From contig JAEWWY010000148.1 in NCBI GenBank assembly GCA_023458835.1, positions 1-5,470 on the forward strand: a stretch of 5,470 bases of DNA. The letters are read 5' to 3'. The stretch is from Bacillota bacterium. Lineage in GTDB: Bacteria; Bacillota; Clostridia; Christensenellales; Aristaeellaceae. Made by a program: the position numbers and the translations under genes. The first letter of the stretch is position 1; each line of letters starts with the position of its first letter. A model generated the notes under the pieces. That model ran no database searches. It had not been told where the DNA came from and saw only the letters and a program-made list of their open reading frames with translations. Below, one piece after another: positions 1 through 5,470 of this stretch.

Positions 1-32
1 TTGTTTGAGTTTAATTAGTTTGTTTTCACGGT

Positions 33-141
33 AATTTCGAAGAAATTCCTACCTTGCCCGAGCAAACGGCCGTAAAAACCGAAGGTTTTTACAGTGCGGC
101 GAGGGAAAAAGCTCAACAAAGTGGCAAAGCCACTTTGTTGA
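33..141. repeat. Cluster of three perfect hairpins in the gene-free left edge
   Basis: Three perfect inverted repeats with 3-base loops follow each other: 33-38/42-47 (6 bp, loop gaa), 72-80/84-92 (9 bp, loop gaa) and 113-125/129-141 (13 bp, loop aaa). A fourth hairpin, listed separately, starts 8 bases later. No open reading frame of convincing quality crosses this stretch. Read on the minus strand, the 13-bp stem is followed after two bases by five T, so it could also terminate leftward transcription, although no leftward gene is seen there. Such dense hairpins between genes fit an interspersed palindromic repeat or a structured 5' leader; with one copy in view I cannot tell which. I found no convincing sigma-A promoter for the downstream gene in positions 1-193. 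Confidence 0.6.
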
Positions 142-148
142 TACGCTG

Positions 149-176
149 AGGATGGGGCCCTGCGCTCCATCCTTTT
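149..176 (+). terminator. Terminator-like hairpin with T-run upstream of the GH53 gene
   Basis: Bases 149-158 pair with 164-173 (10 bp including one G-T wobble, GC-rich, 5-base loop) and the stem runs directly into TTTT at 173-176. This is the form of an intrinsic terminator for rightward transcription. It could end an upstream gene outside the window, act as an attenuator in the GH53 leader, or be the last arm of the hairpin cluster. The T-run is short, so termination strength is uncertain. Confidence 0.45.
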
Positions 177-195
177 GATCATGCATTCAAGCGTT

Positions 196-211
196 GGGAG
201 TGTTATCTATG
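196..211 (+). promoter_or_regulatory. Ribosome binding site that sets the GH53 start
   Basis: GGGAG at 196-200 lies 8 bases before the ATG at 209-211. The same frame could open at a TTG at 194, but that codon sits against this Shine-Dalgarno sequence and has no good site of its own, so the ATG at 209 is preferred. Confidence 0.7.
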
Positions 212-1189
212 CAGAAACATCCATCCAATATCGTTTTCAGCGGGGTGTTTGCAGCGGGCGCAGACGTGAGTTGGCTGCCGATGATGGAAGCGGCAGGGTT
301 CCCCTTCAAAGATAAAAGCGGTAATCCCCGCGATTGCCTTAAGACCCTCAAGGACTATGGCCTGAACGCGCTGCGCCTGCGCGCATTCATTCGCCCCTCC
401 AGCGATCCCCACAGCGGGCATTGCTCCACAGAGGAGACGCTGGCCATGGGCTTGCGCGGGCAGAAGCTCGGTTTTGATATCATGGTGGATTTCCATTATG
501 GAGACAGTTGGAGGGATCCGGGCAAGCAGGAAAAGCCGGACGCATGGCAGCATTTGTCTTTTGAAGAACTGCTAACGGCTGTATATGATTATACAAGCGA
601 AGCCATGCGCACATTCATAGGCGGCGGATTGACGCCCAAGTGGGTGCAGATCGGAAACGAAACCAACCCCGGCCTGCTTCTTCCGGACGGCGGCACGAAT
701 CAAATGGACCGGCTCGCGCGCATCTACAATGCGGGGCACGATGCAGTCAAGGCGGTTTCGCCCCAAACCCAAACGATGATCCATCTGGCTGAGGGAAACA
801 GGACGGATTTCCTCATCCATTACTTTGATGAACTGGCAAAGCAGGGCTGCCGGTTTGATATGATCGGCCTGTCCTATTACCCATGGTGGCTGAAGGTTAA
901 AAACAACGAGATCATTGATGACTTGGGTAAATCGCTCCTGCTCCTGCCGGAGCGATTTGATAAGGACATCATGGTTGTGGAGACCGGCGGCGAGGACGAG
1001 CGCGAGGAGGAAAGCTACGATCTTCTGGTGAGTGTTCTGGAAAAGTGCGCGGCAGCACCCCGCTGCCGCGGCATGTTTTACTGGGAGCCGCAGGGCGCGC
1101 GTGTTTGGAGCAACTACAATCTCAGCGCGTGGCGCGGGGATGGGGTGCCGTCGCATGCGATGGATGCGTATCTGCGCATCCGTTCTTAA
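209..1189 (+). CDS. Glycoside hydrolase family 53 protein (endo-beta-1,4-galactanase type), cytoplasmic
   Basis: The 326-residue product resembles GH53 enzymes, which cleave beta-1,4-galactan side chains of pectin (arabinogalactan type I) with retention of configuration. Visible family marks, numbered from this ATG: GADVSW near 17-22, RLR at 56-58, the long DFHY..W.DP..Q..P.AW motif at 94-113, VQIGNE at 146-151 with the expected acid/base Glu151, LSYYPWW around 221-227, VVETGG at 256-261 with the expected nucleophile Glu258, and FYWEP at 290-294. The length fits a bare catalytic (beta/alpha)8 barrel. The N-terminus is polar and has no signal peptide or membrane segment, whereas most GH53 galactanases are secreted, so it probably acts inside the cell on imported oligosaccharides (inference). 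The segment after the nucleophile is acidic (GGEDEREEE) and lacks the aromatic/proline-rich stretch usual there, so substrate preference may differ. No transporter or sugar gene adjoins it. Family assignment is firm; exact substrate is not. Confidence 0.88.
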   Translation: MQKHPSNIVFSGVFAAGADVSWLPMMEAAGFPFKDKSGNPRDCLKTLKDYGLNALRLRAFIRPSSDPHSGHCSTEETLAMGLRGQKLGFDIMVDFHYGDSWRDPGKQEKPDAWQHLSFEELLTAVYDYTSEAMRTFIGGGLTPKWVQIGNETNPGLLLPDGGTNQMDRLARIYNAGHDAVKAVSPQTQTMIHLAEGNRTDFLIHYFDELAKQGCRFDMIGLSYYPWWLKVKNNEIIDDLGKSLLLLPERFDKDIMVVETGGEDEREEESYDLLVSVLEKCAAAPRCRGMFYWEPQGARVWSNYNLSAWRGDGVPSHAMDAYLRIRS

Positions 1190-1217
1190 AATATTTTTTC
1201 CATGACAGCTCCGGCAC

Positions 1218-1266
1218 AAGAAATGCGGCGGACCATGGCAGCCAGCCATGTTCCGCCGCATTTCTT
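1218..1266. terminator. Shared bidirectional intrinsic terminator between convergent genes
   Basis: Bases 1218-1232 and 1252-1266 form a perfect 15-bp inverted repeat. After one C-T mismatch it continues for 6 bp (1234-1239 with 1245-1250) around a 5-base loop. The outer end is AAGAAA on one side and TTTCTT on the other, so a T-rich tail exists in both directions. It lies 28 bases after the GH53 stop and 45 bases after the repeat-protein stop (which reads leftward), and so can serve both convergent genes. The rest of 1190-1311 shows nothing else. Confidence 0.85.
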
Positions 1267-1311
1267 ATTGCCGCAGGATGACAGCGTACGGAGCGCATCC
1301 TCTTTCTTCGT

Positions 1312-2721
1312 TTATTCCACCACTTCAAAGCCTGCTTCCAGCAGCGTGCTTGTTCCGCCATCGTTGGTGGCAACCACCTTGTAGGTATAGGTGCCTACCC
1401 CCAGTGTGCCGAATTTTACGTGCTCGTTCACATACCAGCGGAAGTCTACCGATTTGGCTTTTGGGTTCCAGGAACGGCCTGTGAGCATGGTCCCGTTGCT
1501 ATCGAACACGCCCGCCGTGAGTTCCTTGATTTTGGACGTCTGGGAGGAGACGACACCCCTCAAATAAAACCCGCGGCCTTTGATCAGGAGGCTTGGCGCG
1601 CTCAGCCCGGATGCGGAAAGCTTATCGGATACTGGATCGGCAGGGGTAATCTCAAGGGCTTCGCTCAGCAGCGTTGCCTGACCGTCTGCGTTGGTGGCAA
1701 GGACCTTGTAGGTATAGGAACCAACCCCCAGCGTGCCAAACTTGACATAGGGGTTGATATACCAACGGAGGTCCACGCTTTTTGCCTTGGGGTTAAAGGA
1801 GCGGCCGGTGAGCATGTTGCCGTTTCCATCAAATACGCCAGCCGTTACATTGGTCAAATTGGAGGATCGGGAAGAAATCACGCCGCGCAAGGAAAAGCCT
1901 TTGCCCTTGGTAAGCGTAGTCGGGTGATTTAGACCGGAGGACGACAGCTTGCCGGATACGGAGGGGGAGGCGGCGGAGGCAGTGACCTGGAATTCCTGGC
2001 TGAACAGCGTCTGTTGCCCGGCGCCGTTGGTGGCAGTGATCCTGTAGGTGTAGGTGCCTTCATTCAGCGTGCCGAACTTGACATAGGGGTTGATATACCA
2101 ACGGAGGTCCACGCTTTTTGCCTTGGGGTTGAAGGAGCGGCCGGTAAGCATGGTGCCGTTTCCATCAAATACGCCCGCCGTCAGATTCTTAAGATTGGAA
2201 GACCTGGATTTTACCACGCCCCGCAAGGAAAAGCCTTTGCCCTTTGCAAGTGACGTTGGGGAATTGCAGCCTGAGGCAGACAGGTCATCGGAGACCTTGG
2301 GGCCGGGCGTCACCTCAAAGGACTGGCTCAGCAGCGTTTTTTTCACCGAACCGTTGGTGGCCGTGATCCTGTAGGTATAAGTACCGGCTGCCAGTGTGCC
2401 GAACTTTACATAAGGATCCACATACCAGCGAAAATCAACGCTCTTTGAGTTGGGGTTCCAGGAGCGGCCGGTGAGCATTTTATCCTGGGCATTGTAGACC
2501 CCGGCTTCCAACTGGACGATTTTGCTGCTTGCCGATGAAACGACGCCCTTGAGTGCAAAACCTTTCCCTTCCGCAAGCGTAGTGGGATAATTGCACCCGG
2601 AGGCAGTTACATCATCCTGCGTCTCACCGGCGGCGGCGCTTGGCATTATGGAAAAAAACAGGATCAGGCTTAAACAGACCGCAGTCCAAACCGAGAGAAG
2701 TTTTCCAAATCTGGATATCAT
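1312..2721 (-). CDS. Secreted protein of four tandem 98-residue beta-rich repeats, function unknown
   Basis: The 469-residue product starts with a signal peptide (Arg4 and Lys7, hydrophobic core about 8-26, likely cleavage after the SAAA run near residue 31). The rest is four repeats of exactly 98 residues each, at 41-138, 150-247, 262-359 and 371-468, joined by linkers of 11, 14 and 11 residues. Each repeat contains GKGF..(R/K)GV, AGV(F/Y), MLTGRS(F/W)NP, KSVD.RWY, VKFGTL..G(T/S)YTY and a final FEVT-like strand. The pattern of alternating hydrophobics suggests an Ig-like beta-sandwich. From memory, similar domains occur beside cell-wall hydrolases in Clostridia, but here no catalytic domain, LPXTG motif, SLH domain or C-terminal membrane segment is present. 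A role in cell-surface binding or as an extracellular matrix component is only inference. The frame is open up to 2931, but the start at 2721 is favoured by both the signal peptide and a strong GGAGG site. The gene converges on the GH53 gene and diverges from ctsR. Confidence 0.85.
   Translation of the reverse strand: MISRFGKLLSVWTAVCLSLILFFSIMPSAAAGETQDDVTASGCNYPTTLAEGKGFALKGVVSSASSKIVQLEAGVYNAQDKMLTGRSWNPNSKSVDFRWYVDPYVKFGTLAAGTYTYRITATNGSVKKTLLSQSFEVTPGPKVSDDLSASGCNSPTSLAKGKGFSLRGVVKSRSSNLKNLTAGVFDGNGTMLTGRSFNPKAKSVDLRWYINPYVKFGTLNEGTYTYRITATNGAGQQTLFSQEFQVTASAASPSVSGKLSSSGLNHPTTLTKGKGFSLRGVISSRSSNLTNVTAGVFDGNGNMLTGRSFNPKAKSVDLRWYINPYVKFGTLGVGSYTYKVLATNADGQATLLSEALEITPADPVSDKLSASGLSAPSLLIKGRGFYLRGVVSSQTSKIKELTAGVFDSNGTMLTGRSWNPKAKSVDFRWYVNEHVKFGTLGVGTYTYKVVATNDGGTSTLLEAGFEVVE
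1318..2601 (-). repeat. Four tandem 294-bp coding repeats inside the secreted protein gene
   Basis: The repeat units on the minus strand occupy 2308-2601, 1981-2274, 1645-1938 and 1318-1611, all 294 bp with no indels. The second and third are closest: 2077-2181 and 1741-1845 differ at only 4 of 105 positions, and the first 54 of these bases are identical. The first and last units are clearly more diverged in DNA but keep the same protein motifs. This pattern points to duplication of a domain followed by a recent second duplication or gene conversion between the two central units. Confidence 0.9.
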
Positions 2722-2734
2722 GTTATACACCTCC
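2722..2734 (-). promoter_or_regulatory. Ribosome binding site of the repeat protein gene
   Basis: On the minus strand GGAGG (2734 to 2730) stands 8 bases before the ATG whose A is at 2721. This rules in the signal-peptide methionine as the start over several in-frame upstream codons. I did not find a convincing promoter for this gene; a TAATAT at 2761-2756 on the minus strand is a weak -10 candidate without a good -35. Confidence 0.8.
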
Positions 2735-2890
2735 AAATGCATCCTCTGTAGGCTTATATTACCACGCATATATGGTGTTTGTATATTCCTTTGCTGCGTT
2801 TTTACATGATGGATGATAGACTTTCGGACAGATGCGGCCCAAACCGGATATATGCGTCCGCTTCCAGGGATATTTTTTAAGGCCGGGCCA

Positions 2891-2919
2891 TTGATTTTTT
2901 GAAACTGCCATGATAAAAT
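2891..2919 (+). promoter_or_regulatory. Sigma-A-type promoter of the ctsR operon
   Basis: TTGATT at 2891-2896 and TAAAAT at 2914-2919 are separated by 17 bases, and TG at 2911-2912 gives an extended -10. The predicted transcription start is near 2926, exactly where the CtsR operator begins, leaving a leader of about 47 bases before the ctsR start codon. This is a sequence-based prediction. Confidence 0.75.
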
Positions 2920-2925
2920 TGAATT

Positions 2926-2953
2926 GGTCAAAGATAGTCAGATGTTTTTGACC
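2926..2953 (+). promoter_or_regulatory. CtsR operator with an extra inverted half-site
   Basis: GGTCAAA (2926-2932), a 3-base spacer GAT, and AGTCAGA (2936-2942) match the known CtsR box, a direct repeat of RGTCAAA with a NAN spacer, with one mismatch in the second half. A further TTTGACC at 2947-2953 is the same half-site on the opposite strand. The box covers the predicted transcription start, so bound CtsR would block initiation. The third half-site is not part of the usual box; whether it binds CtsR is unknown. Confidence 0.85.
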
Positions 2954-2972
2954 GGGAAATGAGGAATGCAAT

Positions 2973-3458
2973 ATGCGATTAAGCGATACCATAGAACAGT
3001 TTATCAAGGCCATGCTCCAGCAGGATGAGCCGGAAGTGGAATTGAAGCGCAATGAGTTGGCAGAATATTTCAACTGTGCGCCATCCCAGATCAATTACGT
3101 GCTGGCCACACGTTTTACCCCCGACCATGGATATATTATAGAGAGCAGAAGAGGAGGCGGCGGCTATATCCGCATCGTGCGCATGGAGCACAGCTCCGGG
3201 GAGCATTTGCTGTATCTCATCCATGAGCGCATAGGGGAGGCTATCGGTGAAACGGAGGCTATGCACCTGATCGGGCAGCTTCGGGAGAGAGGACTTGTTT
3301 CCAGGGAGGGATCGCAATTGATGGCTGCTTCCATCTCCCAGCGGGCGCTGTCCCTGCCCATTCCCAACGCTTTGAAGGATGCGGCGCGGGCCCGCATCCT
3401 GCGCAGCATCCTGCTTACCGTAGCCCAGCAGCACCGCCAGGCGGCGGAACCCCAGTGA
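2973..3458 (+). CDS. ctsR: Transcriptional repressor CtsR of class III stress genes
   Basis: The 161-residue protein is a dimeric winged helix-turn-helix repressor that controls clp and mcs genes and acts as a heat sensor. Residues 25-47 (KRNELAEYF...PSQINYVL...RF) match the CtsR helix-turn-helix, and residues 59-68 (RRGGGGYIRI) give the beta-wing with the four glycines known to be needed for thermosensing; Arg60 lines up with the wing arginine that McsB phosphorylates in Geobacillus CtsR (Arg62 there). The C-terminal half (about 78-152) is the helical domain for dimerisation and for McsB/Clp-mediated removal; its last residues (QQHRQAAEPQ) are a family-variable tail. GAGG at 2961-2964 lies 8 bases before the ATG. 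It is the first gene of the operon and has its own operator just upstream, so autorepression is expected. mcsA follows after 31 bases. Confidence 0.96.
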   Translation: MRLSDTIEQFIKAMLQQDEPEVELKRNELAEYFNCAPSQINYVLATRFTPDHGYIIESRRGGGGYIRIVRMEHSSGEHLLYLIHERIGEAIGETEAMHLIGQLRERGLVSREGSQLMAASISQRALSLPIPNALKDAARARILRSILLTVAQQHRQAAEPQ

Positions 3459-3489
3459 AAAGACGGCGCGAGCGCCAAAGGAGACAATT

Positions 3490-3990
3490 ATGTTATGTGA
3501 AGAATGCGGCCAGAACCCGGCCACGGTGGTAATTACCGTGCTGGTGAACGGGGATACGGCCACCCGGCATTTATGCAAGGGTTGCGTCAGCAAGATACAA
3601 AACAGCATCCAGCAGGGGGATATTCAAAGCTTTCTTTCCTCGCTGATGTCTTCCATCAGCCAGGAGGAAAAGGCGCCTGCGCTCACCTGCTCCAGATGCC
3701 ATTTGACATATGGGGAGTTTCAAAAGACAGGCAAGCTGGGCTGCGCCCACTGTTATGAGGATTTCAGGGATCAATTGAAGCCGCTGCTTTTGCGCATCCA
3801 CGGCCGGTCCCAGCACGCGGGGCGTATGCCTGTGCTCAATGCGCAGGTGCAGGAAAAAAAGAAAATGATCGCTTCCCTGCGCAACCGCATGGATCAGGCG
3901 GTGGCTGCAGAGAATTTTGAGGAAGCGGCTGTCCTGCGGGATCAGCTTCGGCAACTGACCTGCGCCGCAGGGGAGGAATGCAAACCATGA
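3490..3990 (+). CDS. mcsA: McsA, zinc-binding activator of the arginine kinase McsB
   Basis: The 166-residue protein shows four CxxC pairs, Cys3/6, Cys29/32, Cys67/70 and Cys85/88, as expected for the two zinc-binding modules of McsA. These are followed by a UVR-type coiled helical motif at about 120-157 (KKKMIASLRNRMDQAV...NFEEAAVLRDQL). In characterised Firmicutes, McsA binds McsB, stimulates its kinase activity and helps deliver CtsR and other substrates to ClpC. AAAGGAG at 3477-3483 lies 6 bases before the ATG. The stop codon overlaps the mcsB start in an ATGA arrangement, suggesting translational coupling and balanced output of the two partners. The length is slightly below the roughly 185 residues of the Bacillus subtilis protein, but all metal ligands are present. 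Confidence 0.95.
   Translation: MLCEECGQNPATVVITVLVNGDTATRHLCKGCVSKIQNSIQQGDIQSFLSSLMSSISQEEKAPALTCSRCHLTYGEFQKTGKLGCAHCYEDFRDQLKPLLLRIHGRSQHAGRMPVLNAQVQEKKKMIASLRNRMDQAVAAENFEEAAVLRDQLRQLTCAAGEECKP
3970..3989 (+). promoter_or_regulatory. Ribosome binding site deciding the mcsB start
   Basis: GGGGAGG at 3970-3976 lies inside the end of mcsA. An in-frame ATG at 3978 is only one base after it, too close for initiation; the ATG at 3987 is 10 bases away and forms the ATGA overlap with the mcsA stop. A third ATG at 3990 is 13 bases away. The 3987 start is preferred. Confidence 0.6.
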
Positions 3991-4994
3991 TGGAAAATGA
4001 ATTGGATGTAGTGGTATCCTCCCGCGTGCGGCTTGCGCGCAACTATGAGGATCTGCCCTTTTCCACCGCGCAAAGCGATGCCATTGCCCAAATATGTGTG
4101 GACCGGATCGTGAATGCGCTGGCGGCGGAACCCAAAGACACCAGCGTGTATGCGCTGTACAAAATGTCGGACTTGACCACCCGGGAGCGGATGTCGCTGG
4201 TGGAAAGCCATCTGATCAGCCGAGACCTGATGCGGAACAATCAAACGGGTGCGGTACTCATCAGGGAAGATCAGGAAATTTGCCTGATGCTTAACGAGGA
4301 GGACCATTTGCGGCTGCAATCGCTGAAACCAGGGCAGCAGCTTCAAAAGGCGGCGGAGCTGGCCTACGAGGTGGAGGATGTTCTTCAACGCCACATTGCT
4401 TTTGCCTTTGACGGGCAATTGGGCTATCTGACCGCCTGTCCCACAAATACGGGCACAGGCATGCGGGCGTCCCTGATGCTGCACCTGCCGCTGCTCACGA
4501 TGTTCAAACAAATGGGCAATGTGAGCACATCGGTATCCAAGCTGGGGCTGACGATACGCGGCATCTACGGCGAGGGCAGCGAGGCGCTGGGAAACCTGTA
4601 CCAGGTGAGCAACCAGGTCACCTTGGGCCGCACCGAGGGGGAAATCATTGAGGCCGTTAACGGCGTGGGCCGTCAGATCATCGATATGGAGCGGAATCTG
4701 CAAAGGCGAGCTTCGGCAGGGGACAATACCGCTTTGGAGGATCAGGTATACCGCTCGTTGGGCGCGCTGCAGTTCGCCCGCCGTATGGATTTGCAGGAAT
4801 TTATGCAGCATTGGTCCAATCTTCGTCTGGGCTGCGCGCTTGACCTTTTGCCTATAACGCTGAAAACCGCGGATGAGCTTTTGCCCGAGGCGCAGGATGC
4901 CCATATTATGAAGGTCGCCAACAAGACACTCAAGGGAAGAGAATTGGATATTGCCCGAAGCCGCTACATTCGCAAGAAGCTTTCGGGCGCTTAA
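3987..4994 (+). CDS. mcsB: Protein arginine kinase McsB
   Basis: From the ATG at 3987 the product is 335 residues (338 from 3978). McsB is a phosphagen-kinase-like enzyme that phosphorylates arginine side chains and so marks proteins for ClpCP. Visible motifs, numbered from 3987: SSRVRLAR at 11-18 (ATP-binding arginines), LNEEDH at 102-107, CPTNTGTG at 151-158 with the active-site Cys151 (Cys167 in B. subtilis) and RGIYGEGSEA at 191-200. The kinase core therefore looks intact. The N-terminus is about 16 residues shorter than in B. subtilis. By alignment from memory with the B. subtilis protein, two residues of the phospho-arginine allosteric pocket differ: Arg194 is Asn178 here and Arg337 is Leu320, while Asp338 (Asp321) and Arg341 (Arg324) are kept. 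It overlaps mcsA by 4 bases, and clpC starts 12 bases after its stop. Confidence 0.95.
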   Translation: MMENELDVVVSSRVRLARNYEDLPFSTAQSDAIAQICVDRIVNALAAEPKDTSVYALYKMSDLTTRERMSLVESHLISRDLMRNNQTGAVLIREDQEICLMLNEEDHLRLQSLKPGQQLQKAAELAYEVEDVLQRHIAFAFDGQLGYLTACPTNTGTGMRASLMLHLPLLTMFKQMGNVSTSVSKLGLTIRGIYGEGSEALGNLYQVSNQVTLGRTEGEIIEAVNGVGRQIIDMERNLQRRASAGDNTALEDQVYRSLGALQFARRMDLQEFMQHWSNLRLGCALDLLPITLKTADELLPEAQDAHIMKVANKTLKGRELDIARSRYIRKKLSGA

Positions 4995-5006
4995 GGAGGA
5001 AGAAAC

Positions 5007-5470
5007 ATGGCATTGTTCGGCCGTTTTACGGAGCGCGCCCAGAAGGCACTCACTTATGCCCAGCAGGCCGCTGTGGAAATGAAGCATCATTATGTAGGTA
5101 CGGAGCACTTGCTGCTGGGCCTTTTGAAGGAGCCGGGGGAACCCATCCGCGCCCTTTTGGGAAATGTGACTTATGACGCTGTGCTGGAGCGGGTAGCCGC
5201 GCTGATCGGCCGGGGTGAGGAAGAGATCAGCGGTGCGTTGGAACTGACACCCCGGGGCAAAAAGATACTGGAAGCCAGCATGATCGAATCCCGCCGCTTG
5301 GGCCATACCTTTGTGGGCGCAGAGCACTTCTGGCTGGCCATATTGCGGGAAGGCGAGGGCGTGGCCTACAACATCCTGCGGGAGATGGAGGTGGACGGCG
5401 AAAAGCTGCGGGAAAGCATCCTGGCGCTGCTCAAATCCGAGGAATCGGAAAGCGACAAGGAGAGCAAGCC
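5007..5470 (+). CDS. clpC: ClpC, AAA+ unfoldase of the ClpCP protease (5' part only)
   Basis: The frame starts at ATG 5007 and is open to the window edge, giving 154 complete codons of a protein that is usually a little over 800 residues. Residues 1-142 are the double Clp N-terminal domain: MALFGRFTERAQKAL is typical of ClpC, the first repeat carries GTEHLLLGLL (31-40), and the second carries FVGAEHFWLAILREGEG (102-118). Glu33 and Glu106 match the glutamates that bind phospho-arginine in B. subtilis ClpC (Glu32 and Glu106), so reading of McsB-made marks is expected. Residues 143-154 are a charged Ser/Glu/Lys linker before the first AAA+ module, which lies outside the window. AAGGAGG at 4993-4999 overlaps the mcsB stop and stands 7 bases before the ATG, so it is in the same operon. 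Second-repeat GAEH replaces the more common GTEH. Confidence 0.95.
   Translation, partial: MALFGRFTERAQKALTYAQQAAVEMKHHYVGTEHLLLGLLKEPGEPIRALLGNVTYDAVLERVAALIGRGEEEISGALELTPRGKKILEASMIESRRLGHTFVGAEHFWLAILREGEGVAYNILREMEVDGEKLRESILALLKSEESESDKESK

Noticed and set aside
572..1261. Minus-strand open frame opposite the GH53 gene
   Set aside because: It is antisense to a convincing GH53 gene, runs through the terminator hairpin and has no good ribosome binding site or family features.
1420..1932. Plus-strand open frame inside the repeat protein gene
   Set aside because: It is the reverse-frame shadow of the repeats, as shown by the same peptide phrase recurring in another plus-strand frame at 2014-2253.
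1318..2601. The regularly spaced repeats as a CRISPR array
   Set aside because: The units are 294 bp, in frame, and encode conserved protein motifs; there are no short repeats with unique spacers.
2722..2931. Extension of the repeat protein by 70 residues to an upstream start at 2931
   Set aside because: It would bury the signal peptide inside the protein, ignore the strong GGAGG site at 2730-2734 and run across the ctsR promoter and operator.
3465..3476. Small GC hairpin just before the mcsA ribosome binding site
   Set aside because: The stem is 4 to 5 bp with a very small loop and no T-run; it is too short to call a terminator or regulatory structure without conservation.
3942..5327. Long open frame on the minus strand across mcsB and clpC
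   Set aside because: It lies opposite clearly recognisable mcsB and clpC; its translation resembles no protein family I know and it is explained as an antisense shadow of GC-biased codons.

Overview
The window looks like chromosomal DNA of a low-to-middle GC Gram-positive bacterium of the class Clostridia, or a close relative within the Firmicutes. The main reason is the ctsR-mcsA-mcsB-clpC order, an arrangement characteristic of Firmicutes, together with strong GGAGG-type ribosome binding sites and a classic Gram-positive signal peptide. I cannot place it to genus from sequence alone.

Layout. Positions 1-193 hold no gene but contain four consecutive hairpins, the last followed by a T-run. 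Positions 209-1189 (+) encode a family GH53 glycoside hydrolase (endo-beta-1,4-galactanase type) with no signal peptide. Positions 1190-1311 hold one strong hairpin that can terminate transcription from both sides. Positions 1312-2721 (-) encode a secreted protein made of a signal peptide plus four tandem copies of one 98-residue beta-rich domain, with no enzyme domain and no recognisable anchor. Positions 2722-2972 are the divergent intergenic region, carrying the sigma-A-type promoter and CtsR operator of the stress operon. From 2973 to the end runs ctsR (2973-3458), mcsA (3490-3990), mcsB (3987-4994) and the 5' part of clpC (from 5007, running off the window).

How the genes work together. 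In Firmicutes, CtsR represses its own operon. McsB, activated by McsA, phosphorylates arginines on proteins, and ClpC (with ClpP, encoded elsewhere) recognises phospho-arginine through its N-terminal domain and degrades the tagged proteins. Here the operator overlaps the predicted transcription start, so autoregulation by CtsR is well supported. The GH53 enzyme and the repeat protein are convergent with each other and have no evident link to the stress operon.

I see no clearly new multi-gene system. The points most worth a second look are: (i) the phospho-arginine allosteric pocket of McsB appears to have lost two of its arginines, although its catalytic motifs and the phospho-arginine-binding glutamates of ClpC are kept; (ii) the repeat-only secreted protein has exactly equal repeats, two of which are almost identical at DNA level; (iii) there is a hairpin-rich, possibly interspersed element at the left edge; (iv) an extra inverted CtsR half-site lies just after the canonical operator.
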